Below, one piece after another: positions 54,936-64,000 of a stretch of 64,000 bases of DNA (position 1 is its first letter; the number at the start of each line of letters is the position of its first letter). The notes beneath the pieces were generated by a model, which ran no database searches, was not told where the DNA came from, and saw only the letters and a list, made by a program, of their open reading frames with translations. The position numbers and the translations under genes were made by a program. Location: the NCBI GenBank assembly GCA_902761735.1, contig CACWLL010000008.1, forward strand, positions 1 to 64,000, written 5' to 3'. This DNA comes from an uncultured bacterium. Lineage in GTDB: Bacteria; Cyanobacteriota; Vampirovibrionia; Gastranaerophilales; Gastranaerophilaceae.

Positions 54936-56066
54936 ATGGAAAAGAAAAGAAAAATAAGTATTATAGGTTCGACAGGCTCTATTGGCACTCAAGCTTTAGA
55001 GGTTATAGAAAAGCTGGAAGATAAATTTGAAATTATTGCGTTAGCCGGCGGTTCAAATGTAGAATTACTCGAACAACAAGCAAAGAAATTCAGACCAAAA
55101 TATATTTACGCAAACAAGCCTATTAAAGTTGACGGAATAGAAACATTAGATAGTCTTGATGATATTGCATCAAATACTGAAAATGATATTATTCTTGTTG
55201 CATGTTCTGGAAAAATTGGTTTGCGCCCTACTTTAAAAGCAATTGAAAACGGTATTGATATTGCGTTAGCAAACAAAGAAACTCTTGTTATGGCAGGTGA
55301 TATTGTTATGGAAAGTGCTCGCAAACACGGAGTAAATATTATTCCGGTAGATAGCGAACATTGTGCAATACATCAATGTATAAAAGATATTTCTCAAGTT
55401 GATAAATTAATTATTACGGCAAGCGGCGGTCCGTTTTTACACAAGTCAATTGAAGAAATGAAAAATGCAACCGTAGAACAGACCCTTAAACATCCGAGAT
55501 GGAATATGGGTAAAAAAATTACGGTTGATAGCGCAACATTAATGAATAAAGGGTTGGAAATTATTGAAGCACATCATCTTTTCGGTTTTGATTATGATGA
55601 TATTCAAGTGGTTGTGCATCCGCAAAGTATAGTACATTCTGCAATCGAATATGTTGACGGAAGCGTTATTGCGCAGATTGGTTTACCTAGTATGCATATT
55701 CCGATTCAATACGCTATTACTTATCCTGAAAGATATGAGGGTATTAAATCAAAAAGTTTCAGTTTCTCAGAAATCGCAAGATTAGATTTTGAAGAACCTG
55801 ATTTTGAAAAATTTCCGACAGTAAAACTCGCATATAAAGCAGGTAAAATGGGCGGTACTGCCACTACCTGTATTAATGCTGCAAACGAAGAAGCTGTTTT
55901 TGCCTTCCTTGAAGGTAAGATTAAACTTTATCAAATATATGAAATTACAAAACGTATGCTTGATGAACATAAATTGATTGAAAATCCCGATATAGATGAG
56001 ATTTTTGAAGTAGACAGGAGCGTGAGAGAAAAAGTTAAATTTATGTTTTCTCAAATGTATTGCTAA
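54936..56066 (+). CDS. dxr: 1-deoxy-D-xylulose 5-phosphate reductoisomerase
   Basis: This 376-residue enzyme makes MEP from DXP in isoprenoid synthesis. The NADPH loop IIGSTGSIGTQAL, the metal site PVDSEHCAIHQC, and ITASGGPFLHKS, HPRWNMGKKITVDSATLMNKG and VVHPQSIVHS are all clear. It shares the MEP pathway with ispF. No ribosome site is seen before the ATG. Confidence 0.96.
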   Translation: MEKKRKISIIGSTGSIGTQALEVIEKLEDKFEIIALAGGSNVELLEQQAKKFRPKYIYANKPIKVDGIETLDSLDDIASNTENDIILVACSGKIGLRPTLKAIENGIDIALANKETLVMAGDIVMESARKHGVNIIPVDSEHCAIHQCIKDISQVDKLIITASGGPFLHKSIEEMKNATVEQTLKHPRWNMGKKITVDSATLMNKGLEIIEAHHLFGFDYDDIQVVVHPQSIVHSAIEYVDGSVIAQIGLPSMHIPIQYAITYPERYEGIKSKSFSFSEIARLDFEEPDFEKFPTVKLAYKAGKMGGTATTCINAANEEAVFAFLEGKIKLYQIYEITKRMLDEHKLIENPDIDEIFEVDRSVREKVKFMFSQMYC

Positions 56067-56169
56067 CTTTTATTATTTTCTTGCATATAAAATCTTGTTG
56101 GTGTAGGATATATTTGAAGTTAAGATTTCTTACAAGATTTGTTTTCTGACTTCATGAATATATTTTTAG

Positions 56170-56178
56170 TGGTAGAAT
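56170..56178 (+). promoter_or_regulatory. Extended -10 promoter of the acyltransferase, leaderless
   Basis: TGG-TAGAAT ends six bases before the ATG at 56185. Confidence 0.55.
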
Positions 56179-56184
56179 ATTAAT

Positions 56185-57012
56185 ATGGTTAAAGAAGAAG
56201 AAAAATTATATTCGGATGTTCCTCCGACAAAGCTTAGAAACAAAGACGAAAAATTCAGACCTGCTAAAACAAATAAATTTTGGCTTTGGGTCGCGAGTAT
56301 GTTTTTCTTTAATATGATTCAAAACAGATTTTATGCATTTCGTTATAAGGGAGAGGAGACAGCCGTTGAAAAAGGTATTCCGACTATTTTATATGCACCT
56401 CACGGTAATTGGTGGGACGGAATAGTTTTTTATAATATTGTACACAGAATTTTTCATAAAGAAATTCGTATGATGATTGAAGAATTAAACAGATTTCCGC
56501 TGTTCCATAAAGGCGGAGGATATCCTGTTAATAAAAAATCACCACAATCCGCAATGAAAGCTTTAAAATATTCTGTTGATGTTGTTTGTGATTTGAAAAA
56601 TATTTTGTGCATTTTCCCACAAGGCATTATAAGACCGCCTCATTACAGACCGATTGAATTTCAGACAGGTCTTGCATATATCGCTCAAAATGCCGTAAAA
56701 AGAATGGGAAAAGTAAATCTTGTTCCTATCGCTTTTGATTACTGCTTTTTAAGAGATAACAGACCTGAAGTTATTATTGAATTTGGAAAACCTTACACAT
56801 TAACCGCAGAAGCAAGCGCTCAAATGGATAGAAAGGACTTAACACATATTCTTGAACAAGAACTTACTGCTGTTTGCGATAAGCAAAGGGATGAGATTGC
56901 TCATGGTGAAGTTGATGACCATAAAATTTTATTCAAACAGCATCTGAAATGGTATAGAAGAATAGAACAAAGATTAAAAAGGATTGACATACCGCCTGTT
57001 GCAGATGTTTAA
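56185..57012 (+). CDS. PlsC-family acyltransferase
   Basis: The protein has 275 residues. The catalytic HxxxxD motif is HGNWWD, and the substrate segment is GGGYPVNKKSPQSAM. The usual FPEG motif reads FPQG, so the family's Glu is replaced. A hydrophobic stretch near 31-44 may anchor it. It probably transfers an acyl chain to a lysophospholipid or other alcohol. No ribosome site is present. Confidence 0.8.
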   Translation: MVKEEEKLYSDVPPTKLRNKDEKFRPAKTNKFWLWVASMFFFNMIQNRFYAFRYKGEETAVEKGIPTILYAPHGNWWDGIVFYNIVHRIFHKEIRMMIEELNRFPLFHKGGGYPVNKKSPQSAMKALKYSVDVVCDLKNILCIFPQGIIRPPHYRPIEFQTGLAYIAQNAVKRMGKVNLVPIAFDYCFLRDNRPEVIIEFGKPYTLTAEASAQMDRKDLTHILEQELTAVCDKQRDEIAHGEVDDHKILFKQHLKWYRRIEQRLKRIDIPPVADV

Positions 57013-57013
57013 T

Positions 57014-57337
57014 TTAATATTGGAAAAATCTGTCAAAATCAACGTCGTCAAAGTTGCATAAAAGTCTGTACACCTCATCATCTTCATCCATACGTTGAAA
57101 ACTGTAATTATCAAACTTCCAATATTTCGGATTTATTCCTTTTACCCTTACAATCCCGCTATCTTTAAGTATAACTAATTTCTTTTTAACAATTTCTACC
57201 GGAAGTTCAACTAACTTGGCAAGTTCAACAGCAGTTATTCCATCATTGCTGCTGCATTTTTCGGGTGTCATAAACATCAATTCTAAGCCGACTGATTTTA
57301 GTGCTTTATCTTCTATTTCTGTTTCATAGTCATACAT
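57014..57337 (-). CDS. Winged-helix-like small protein
   Basis: The protein has about 107 residues and starts MYDYETEIEDKALKSVGLEL. The centre has a helix-turn-helix pattern with GITAVELAKLVELPVEIVKK and a following LKDSGIVRVKG wing. The C-terminus is acidic. It may be a DNA-binding regulator. The ATG at 57337 is preferred: a TATTAT box ends six bases before it, and the in-frame TTG upstream lies across that box. Confidence 0.65.
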   Translation of the reverse strand: MYDYETEIEDKALKSVGLELMFMTPEKCSSNDGITAVELAKLVELPVEIVKKKLVILKDSGIVRVKGINPKYWKFDNYSFQRMDEDDEVYRLLCNFDDVDFDRFFQY

Positions 57338-57343
57338 ATAGGA

Positions 57344-57349
57344 ATAATA
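57344..57349 (-). promoter_or_regulatory. -10 promoter of the winged-helix gene, leaderless
   Basis: TATTAT on the minus strand ends six bases before the ATG at 57337, with no ribosome site. Confidence 0.45.
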
Positions 57350-57480
57350 CAAAAAATAAACAAACTTTTTATCATTCTTTTAGAGGGTTTATTAAATTGT
57401 AAAGTTTTTTATTAAATTGCCCTAAAATCTATGTTTATGCTACAATATAGCTATATAAAACCCGACATGGAGGATGAAAA

Positions 57481-60060
57481 TTGAGTCAGCAGAATATATT
57501 TGGCGATGGTAAAATCGTAGACGTTAATATAAGAGAGGAAATGAAACGTTGCTATATAGATTATGCAATGAGCGTAATTGTAGGACGTGCTTTACCGGAT
57601 GTTCGTGACGGTTTAAAACCTGTTCACAGAAGAATTTTGTATGCAATGAACGAATTAGGGATGACCCCTGATAAACCGTTCAAGAAATGTGCACGTATCG
57701 TTGGTGAAGTTCTCGGTAAATATCACCCGCACGGTGACAGTTCGGTTTATGAGGCTCTTGTTCGTTTGGCTCAAGACTTTAATACAAGGTATCTTGTTGT
57801 TGACGGACACGGTAACTTTGGTTCGGTTGACGGTGACGGAGCTGCTGCAATGCGTTATACGGAAGCTCGTATGCACAAAATTACTCAATCCATGTTGGCC
57901 GATATCGATTGTGAAACAGTAGAATTTGAACCGAATTTTGACGGTTCATTGCAAGAACCTTCCGTTCTTCCTGTTCGTTTGCCTATGTTGTTATTGAACG
58001 GTTGCTCAGGTATCGCCGTTGGTATGGCTACAAATATTCCTCCTCACAATTTATCCGAAATTGTTGACGGAACTATTGCATTAATCGATAACCCGCAAAT
58101 TACCGTATCAGAATTGATGGAATATATAAAAGGGCCGGATTTTCCGACAGCAGCAACTATTGTCGGATTAAATGACATTAAACAAGCTTATGAAACAGGT
58201 CGTGGTTCAATAAAAATGCAAGCGGTAGCAAACTTTGAAGAAATCGCCGGCGGAGCCGGTCGTCAGGCTCGTACGGCTATTGTTGTAACCGAAATTCCGT
58301 ATCAGGTTAACAAATCCGTTCTTATTGAAAAAATTGCAGAGCTTGTTAAAGACCAAAGAATTAACGGTATATCAGATATTCGTGATGAATCCGACAGAGA
58401 AGGTATGCGTATCGTTATTGAATTAAAACGTGATGCAAAACCTGATGTTGTTAAAAATAATTTATTCAAATATACTCAATTATCAACAACTTTTGGTGTA
58501 AATATGCTTGCTCTTTGCGGTAAGCAACCAAGATTGCTGAATTTGTATGAAGTATTAAATGAATTTGTTGAACATAGAGTTGAGATTGTGACCAGAAGAA
58601 CCATTTTCTTCTTGAAAAAAGCAAAAATCAGAGCACACATTTTAGCAGGTTTGATTATTGCTTTGGGTTCAATTGATGAAGTAATTGAACTTATCAAAAA
58701 ATCGAAAACTACAGATGATGCTCGTGACGGATTAATGAGCAGATTTGGTCTTGATGCAGATCAGGCTAATGCTATTCTTGAAATGCAATTAAGAAGATTA
58801 ACAGGATTGGAACAAGATAAAGTTAAAGCTGAATATGACGATTTATTGAAGAAAATTGCTGAATACGAAGATATTCTTGCAAGCCGTCAAAAAATTCTCA
58901 ATATAATAAAAACAGAACTTACCGAAGACAAAGAAAAATACGGTGATGACAGAAAAACTCAAATTGTTCCTGAACAAGGTGAAGTAACTATTGAAGATTT
59001 AACACCAAATACACCTATGGCTGTATTTATTACACATCAAGGATATTTAAAGAGAATTTCACTTGACACGTTTGAACGCCAAAACCGTGCGACAAGAGGA
59101 AAATCCGGCATCAAGACTAAAGAGGATGATGATATTCAACATTTCTTTACGGCAATGATGCACGATAAGGTATTGTTCTTCTCCTCTAAGGGTACCGTAT
59201 ACAGCTTGAATGTATATGACTTCCCTGAAGGCGGACGTCAGGCAAAAGGTTTACCGATAGTTAACGTTCTTCCGATTGAACAAGATGAGCAAATAACTGC
59301 CGTTGTTCCTGTAAGTCAATTCTCACATGAATTGAACTTGATAATGCTTACGAAGAAAGGTTATATCAAGAGAATAGAATTAGACAACTTCTCTAATATC
59401 AGAAGAAACGGTATTATAGCAATCGGACTTGAAGAAGGTGACAGTTTGAATTGGGTAAAACTGGCAACCGCTCGTGATGAAATAATTATCGGAACTTCTT
59501 GCGGTATGGCAATCAGATTCCCGATTCAAGACCTTAGACCGTTAGGAAGAAGTGCAAGAGGTGTAACTTCTATGAAACTTCGTACCGGTGATGAAATTAT
59601 CGGTTGTGATATTGTTCCTAGAGATTATGATGCAGATTTACTTGTTGTAACTTCTGACGGCTTTGGTAAACGAACTAAACTTTCCGAATTTAGAAGCCAA
59701 AACAGAGGCGGATTAGGATTAATCGCAACAAAATTCAAATCAACAACTTCAAGATTAGTTGCTTTAACTATCGTAAAAGACACTGATGATATTATGATGG
59801 TTACAGCAAACGGTGTTGTTACAAGATTGAATGCAGGCTCAATTTCTTGTCAGGGTCGCCCTGCAACAGGTGTAAGAGCTCAAAATCTTGTAGATAACGA
59901 TTCTGTTGTATCCGTAAACAAAATTGTAAATCCTGATGCTGATGAAACAATTATCAAAGATAATATGAGAGCTGAAGCAGAAGAAAATGCTAATGTTGAA
60001 CAAACAAATATGTTTGATACAACAACATTAACAGAGATTGTTAAAAACGACGAAGAATAG
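57481..60060 (+). CDS. gyrA: DNA gyrase subunit A
   Basis: The protein has 859 residues. The catalytic Tyr is Y126 in AMRYTEARM. The quinolone region reads [12 protein letters not shown], with Ser and Glu at the sensitive places. The C-terminal half has the beta-pinwheel repeats ([14 protein letters not shown] and so on). The GyrA box is degenerate (QNRGGLG). The TTG at 57481 is the start because GGAGGA lies just before it and the ATG four codons earlier is out of frame. gyrB is not in the window. Confidence 0.93.
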   Translation: MSQQNIFGDGKIVDVNIREEMKRCYIDYAMSVIVGRALPDVRDGLKPVHRRILYAMNELGMTPDKPFKKCARIVGEVLGKYHPHGDSSVYEALVRLAQDFNTRYLVVDGHGNFGSVDGDGAAAMRYTEARMHKITQSMLADIDCETVEFEPNFDGSLQEPSVLPVRLPMLLLNGCSGIAVGMATNIPPHNLSEIVDGTIALIDNPQITVSELMEYIKGPDFPTAATIVGLNDIKQAYETGRGSIKMQAVANFEEIAGGAGRQARTAIVVTEIPYQVNKSVLIEKIAELVKDQRINGISDIRDESDREGMRIVIELKRDAKPDVVKNNLFKYTQLSTTFGVNMLALCGKQPRLLNLYEVLNEFVEHRVEIVTRRTIFFLKKAKIRAHILAGLIIALGSIDEVIELIKKSKTTDDARDGLMSRFGLDADQANAILEMQLRRLTGLEQDKVKAEYDDLLKKIAEYEDILASRQKILNIIKTELTEDKEKYGDDRKTQIVPEQGEVTIEDLTPNTPMAVFITHQGYLKRISLDTFERQNRATRGKSGIKTKEDDDIQHFFTAMMHDKVLFFSSKGTVYSLNVYDFPEGGRQAKGLPIVNVLPIEQDEQITAVVPVSQFSHELNLIMLTKKGYIKRIELDNFSNIRRNGIIAIGLEEGDSLNWVKLATARDEIIIGTSCGMAIRFPIQDLRPLGRSARGVTSMKLRTGDEIIGCDIVPRDYDADLLVVTSDGFGKRTKLSEFRSQNRGGLGLIATKFKSTTSRLVALTIVKDTDDIMMVTANGVVTRLNAGSISCQGRPATGVRAQNLVDNDSVVSVNKIVNPDADETIIKDNMRAEAEENANVEQTNMFDTTTLTEIVKNDEE

Positions 60061-60075
60061 CCGTCGTTGGTTTGT
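60046..60075. terminator. Possible terminator between gyrA and hydrolase
   Basis: AACGACG (60046-60052) pairs with CGTCGTT (60062-60068) across the gyrA stop. The T tail is short, so this is tentative. Confidence 0.4.
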
Positions 60076-60821
60076 TAATTCTCCGAACCTGCTAACCATT
60101 CAAGACAAAGTTTTGTAAAATCTTCTTTGTAATGAAGGTATAAGTCTTCTGCGTGACAACCATTTTCATATAATTTGTATAATTTCGGACAGGTTGCTTT
60201 GTCACATAAACTTTCCGTATGCCAAGAACATACGGTTGGATCCTTTGCTCCGGCAATAAATAGTGTAGGGGTTTTTAAATCTTTAATTATATTGATAGGT
60301 TTTATCTTTTTCAATGGAATCGGATAAGGTCTTATAGAACAAAATCTGTCTAATTCAAACTTTTTAAAAGTCTCACCCCATGCTTCTTTTTTCCACATTT
60401 TATTTTCTATTTTGTCAAAATCCGCAGGAACTGAAACAGCTATTAACTTACTTATACACTCATTTTGTACGGCATAAATAACAGCAACAGCAGCACCCAA
60501 AGAAAACCCCGCAAGGTGTATTTTTTTGTAATTTTTTTCTTTCACAAAATCAACAACGCATTCTAAATCCAATATTTCTTTTGCGGAAAAAGTATACCAA
60601 CCGCTACTTTTACCATGACCACGAAAATCGAAAGTAACAACATCATAATTTGTAGCAAACATTTCCGATATTTGTAAAAATGCGTTGGAATCTTTTGTCA
60701 TACACCATCCCGGTGCAACAATAACAATTTCATCAAATCCGCCTTTATAATAATTTATAGCTATTTTAATATTATCTTTTGCTATTAAATTTAATTCTTT
60801 TGTTTTATCACAAACTTTCAT
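60075..60821 (-). CDS. Alpha/beta hydrolase
   Basis: The protein has 248 residues. The nucleophile elbow is GFSLGAA, the acid is probably in IAGAKDPTV, and the base is H in NGCHAEDLY. The early segment IVAPGWCMTKDS and DFRGHGKSSG fit the family. It is probably an esterase or thioesterase. Its start overlaps the upstream lipid-enzyme gene by 14 bases, so a lipid-related role is plausible but unproven. Confidence 0.85.
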   Translation of the reverse strand: MKVCDKTKELNLIAKDNIKIAINYYKGGFDEIVIVAPGWCMTKDSNAFLQISEMFATNYDVVTFDFRGHGKSSGWYTFSAKEILDLECVVDFVKEKNYKKIHLAGFSLGAAVAVIYAVQNECISKLIAVSVPADFDKIENKMWKKEAWGETFKKFELDRFCSIRPYPIPLKKIKPINIIKDLKTPTLFIAGAKDPTVCSWHTESLCDKATCPKLYKLYENGCHAEDLYLHYKEDFTKLCLEWLAGSEN

Positions 60822-63800
60822 ACCATTTTTTCAAATCTTTGCGTTTTACTTTTCTTGTTGACGTTTTAGGAAGTTCATCACGGTGAATTACGACCACCGT
60901 TGGTGTTTTATATGGTGCTAAATTCTTTTCCGATAAAATTTTTACTTCTTCTTCCAATATTTTTTGTATTTCCTCATCGGATTTTTTTGCTAATTCATCT
61001 GACGGAGTGATTATAACACCAACTTCTTCCGTACCTGCTTTATTTCCGGATTTTATTGTTAAAGACATAACACATAACTCTTTTACAAAAGGAGAAACCT
61101 CTAATACCGCCTCTACTTCTTCAGGAAAAATCTTTTTACCTCCTCCAAGAACAATCATATTTTTTATACGACCGGTAATCTTTATAAATCCGTCTTTGTC
61201 AATTTCACCAATATCACCGGTATGGAACCAGCCATCTTCGTCAATTACTTCCTTTGTCATTTCCGGTTTTCCGTAATAACCCTGCATTACATTAGGACCT
61301 GTTGCAAGGATTTCTCCATTATCTGCAATTTTGACCGTAACCGAAGGCAAAGCTTGTCCCACAGTACCGATTTTTGCGTGTCCGTATCTGTTTGTAGAAA
61401 TTGTCGGAGATGTTTCCGTTAAACCGTAACCTTGAAATACCGGAACACCTATTCTTTCAAAAAATTCCGCTACGTTATCTTCCAGCGGAGCGCCACCGCA
61501 TATAAAACACTCTAATTTTCCACCCAAACCGTCTATTACTGATTTGAACATCATTCTACGAATTTTGCGTGGCACAAATTTTGCTGTCTTATACATTATA
61601 TTAAAAGCCGTTTGAGCTGTTTGCGGTTGTTTTTTAATCTGTTTATCAATACTGTTTTTTAGCATTTTTGCAACTAAAGGAACAACTATCATATTTGTTA
61701 TTCCCTTTTCTTTCATTGTTGAAGTTAATTCTTTAGGATTTAAAGATTTGATATATACAACCCTTGCACCCATATATAACATTCCAAAAAATCCGCAATC
61801 AAGTTCCAATAAATGATTTAACGGTAAAATTGAAAGTAATGTATTTTTTTCGGATAACTTAAACATTGCTTCAAAATCTCTCAACTGAGAATATATATTA
61901 CCAAAACTTATCATGACACCTTTTGGATTTCCTGTTGTACCTGAAGTGTAAACTATCAATGCTGTTTCATCCAAAGAACGCGGCCGACCCAAATCTTTTT
62001 CTATATCACTTTCCAATGCTGATACTGAAGGTATTTCTATGTGTTCTCTTTCTTCGTCATCCAATACATATATTTGTTCTATTGATTTAACATTATTTTT
62101 TACTTCTATTGCGTGTTCCAAGTAATGAGAAGAACATAATAAAATTCTCGGGTTACAATCATTAAGAATATGAGTATGTTCAGGTACCGTAAGTTTGACA
62201 TCTAAAGGAACAGTAATTGCACCTGTCTGAATAGAGCCAAACATCCCTATAGAAAATTCCGGTCTTGATTCGCATATAATAGCTATTCTGTCATTTCGCT
62301 GAATTCCGTATGATTCTATTAAATAATTTGCGAATTTTTTTGCAAGCCTTGAAATTTCTATATAACTTAATTCTTCATAACCATCTTTTGTTTTTAGTGA
62401 CAATGCTTTGACCTGTCCGTATATATCACCTTTTTCTCTCATTAAATCCAAGAAATTTGTATGTAAATGATGTTTTATGTTATAAAAAGCACGTCTTTCC
62501 AAAGAATTTTTCATAAAGTTTACACGAGTTTGAAGTTCATGGGCAATTTCTTTTTCATCACGTTCGAGTTCTTTAACAGGTTGACCAAATTGAATAACAA
62601 TAGTATTAAATAATTTGGGCAGTTTTCTTGTTTTGCCCCAAGTTTCAAATCCGCCTTTTATTGCAAACGGAACAATAGGACAGTCTGCTTGTTTTGCCAT
62701 TAATCCCACTCCTCTGTTAAATTTACAAAGATTACCGTCTGATGTAAATTTACCTTCAGGAAAAATTATAACCGCTTCGCCGCCATTCAATTTATTTACG
62801 GCAGACTCAATAGCTTCAATTCCTTTTCCGAATTTTAAAGGCAAAACATTATAATATTTTAAGAGATGTCTTACTATAGGAACTTTAAAAGCTGCAGGCC
62901 CTGTTACAAACCATAATTGACGATTCGTTGCCATTTGGACAATAAACGGGTCCAAATGTCCTGTATGATTACCTGCTAATATAACTTTTCCTTTGCGAGG
63001 AATATTTTCTACCCCCTCAACCCTATAACAAAAAAGCGTTAAAAAAATCTGTCCTAATGTAGCTTTTAACAATAAATATCTGAAAGATTTATCAAATACT
63101 AATACTAAAGCCGCCATCACAAAAGATAATATTGCAATTCCCCTAAATACGCTCAATGGGTTTATAAAACCTATAATATGCGCAACAATAATTGTTCCGA
63201 TAAGAAAACTCAATGTACTTAGAGTTAACTGTAAGCCAAAAACTTTACCCCTTACTCTATCAGGTGTAATTTTCTGTAATATTGTATCAAGCATAACAAC
63301 TACTACTGCATCAGCCATTCCGATAGGTATTAACCAAGCCCATGCAGTGCTGATACTTTTACATAATGGTGCCGTAACTAAAGTTATACATAAAATTATA
63401 AATCCGCTTGCAAAAAGATGAGGTACTCTCATAAATCTTGCAAAATATAATGTTACACCCATACCACCGATAATCCCTATACCCAAAAGCGTTCTCAAAT
63501 AAGTTAACTTATCAAAAGTTAAACCGTAATAATCGGTAATAAGAGCATTCAAACTGTTCGAAAAAACAGCTACAATAAATTGTATACAAATTGATAGTCC
63601 TACCAAATACAAAGCTTTTTTGTGGTTTTGTAAATAATTAAATGCTTGAATTATGTTGTTTTTAGTTTTATCCGTAACAAAAGATTTTTGAGGAATATTG
63701 AATTTTAACGTAATCATAAAAAGTGCTGCAATAAAATACATTCCTGCAATAACAATTAAGGCTTTTACGCTGCCTAAAGAAATATAATAATTTGATATAA

Positions 63801-64000
63801 ATGCACCAAATAATAATGCTACTGCGCCGATTGATGATGTAAGAGCATTTGCAAATTTCAATTGTGAGCTTTTTACGATATTTGTAACCGCGGACATTTT
63901 TGCCGGATAAAAAAACGCTGCTCCACAACCTAAAATAAATGAAAACGTATAAATTAATTTCACATTTATAACAGGTAATAAAAATATTGCAATACATATT
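60808..64000 (-). CDS. MFS transporter - acyltransferase - acyl-ACP/CoA ligase fusion, N-terminus cut
   Basis: At least 1063 residues are visible, and the frame is open to the right edge. The first about 300 residues are a multi-span MFS-type transporter like LplT. Residues about 315-480 are a PlsC domain (GNHTGHLDPF and FPEGKFT). From about 495 an AMP-forming ligase follows (VYTSGTTGNPKG, GYGLTETSP, GWFHTGDIGEID). This matches the Aas/LplT lysophospholipid repair system joined in one chain: import, activation and re-acylation. The GTG at 63963 is not the true start. Confidence 0.9.
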   Translation of the reverse strand, partial: ICIAIFLLPVINVKLIYTFSFILGCGAAFFYPAKMSAVTNIVKSSQLKFANALTSSIGAVALLFGAFISNYYISLGSVKALIVIAGMYFIAALFMITLKFNIPQKSFVTDKTKNNIIQAFNYLQNHKKALYLVGLSICIQFIVAVFSNSLNALITDYYGLTFDKLTYLRTLLGIGIIGGMGVTLYFARFMRVPHLFASGFIILCITLVTAPLCKSISTAWAWLIPIGMADAVVVVMLDTILQKITPDRVRGKVFGLQLTLSTLSFLIGTIIVAHIIGFINPLSVFRGIAILSFVMAALVLVFDKSFRYLLLKATLGQIFLTLFCYRVEGVENIPRKGKVILAGNHTGHLDPFIVQMATNRQLWFVTGPAAFKVPIVRHLLKYYNVLPLKFGKGIEAIESAVNKLNGGEAVIIFPEGKFTSDGNLCKFNRGVGLMAKQADCPIVPFAIKGGFETWGKTRKLPKLFNTIVIQFGQPVKELERDEKEIAHELQTRVNFMKNSLERRAFYNIKHHLHTNFLDLMREKGDIYGQVKALSLKTKDGYEELSYIEISRLAKKFANYLIESYGIQRNDRIAIICESRPEFSIGMFGSIQTGAITVPLDVKLTVPEHTHILNDCNPRILLCSSHYLEHAIEVKNNVKSIEQIYVLDDEEREHIEIPSVSALESDIEKDLGRPRSLDETALIVYTSGTTGNPKGVMISFGNIYSQLRDFEAMFKLSEKNTLLSILPLNHLLELDCGFFGMLYMGARVVYIKSLNPKELTSTMKEKGITNMIVVPLVAKMLKNSIDKQIKKQPQTAQTAFNIMYKTAKFVPRKIRRMMFKSVIDGLGGKLECFICGGAPLEDNVAEFFERIGVPVFQGYGLTETSPTISTNRYGHAKIGTVGQALPSVTVKIADNGEILATGPNVMQGYYGKPEMTKEVIDEDGWFHTGDIGEIDKDGFIKITGRIKNMIVLGGGKKIFPEEVEAVLEVSPFVKELCVMSLTIKSGNKAGTEEVGVIITPSDELAKKSDEEIQKILEEEVKILSEKNLAPYKTPTVVVIHRDELPKTSTRKVKRKDLKKWYESL

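Noticed and set aside
1-64000. CRISPR arrays, insertion sequences or prophage
   Set aside because: No regularly spaced repeats, transposase, integrase or phage structural gene was seen on either strand.

Overview
The window is AT-rich, Gram-negative-type bacterial DNA with short intergenic gaps. Several features point to a gut lineage of Candidatus Gastranaerophilales (Melainabacteria/Vampirovibrionia). This assignment is inferred, not proven. Many proteins of unknown family carry a short N-terminal Phe-x-Gly-type motif followed by a linker or a single membrane span. HydF suggests [FeFe]-hydrogenase metabolism. An autotransporter-like barrel and an LptA/LptC pair indicate an outer membrane. 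Housekeeping genes are scattered in short operons.

Layout. 1-4.4 kb: 3' part of a repeat-rich autotransporter-like adhesin. 4.5-10.1 kb: flavodoxin, threonine synthase, an acetyltransferase, riboflavin genes ribE-ribBA and a lipoprotein-like protein. 10.3-14.3 kb: a minus-strand unit lptC-lptA-TPR-dprA, then the RNase P RNA and a 52-residue ORF. 14.4-16.8 kb: the complete AmmeMemoRadiSam system as a divergent pair. 16.9-19 kb: small unknown proteins and a dGTPase. 19.1-25.3 kb: four large minus-strand genes of unknown function: an AAA+ ATPase, two tandem paralogues sharing a C-terminal domain, and a membrane/coiled-coil protein. 25.5-28.2 kb: rpmG, tRNA-Trp, secE, nusG, rplK, rplA, with two matching RNA motifs before rplK and rplA. 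28.2-33.2 kb: pyrF, then a MotA/MotB-like (ZorA/ZorB-like) pair with a UPF0210 protein. 33.4-46.3 kb: dnaN-ispF, glyA, rubredoxin, a lipoate-type ligase with two paralogous exported helical proteins, and many unknown small proteins. 46.5-60.1 kb: topA, lepA, purB, hydF, engB, dxr, an acyltransferase and gyrA. 60.1-64 kb: an alpha/beta hydrolase and a giant MFS-acyltransferase-acyl ligase fusion cut by the right edge.

How the parts relate. LptA/LptC, two PlsC-type acyltransferases and the fused acyl ligase concern the envelope and its lipids. The secE-nusG-rplK-rplA block, tRNA-Trp, rpmG, lepA, engB and rnpB concern gene expression. topA, gyrA, dnaN and dprA concern DNA. Two start modes are visible. 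Some genes have a clear Shine-Dalgarno sequence. At least a dozen others have a -10 hexamer (often TGn-extended) ending only 6-7 bases before the ATG and no Shine-Dalgarno sequence, which predicts leaderless mRNAs. The least described parts are the 19-25 kb cluster, the shared N-terminal motif, and the leaderless signature.
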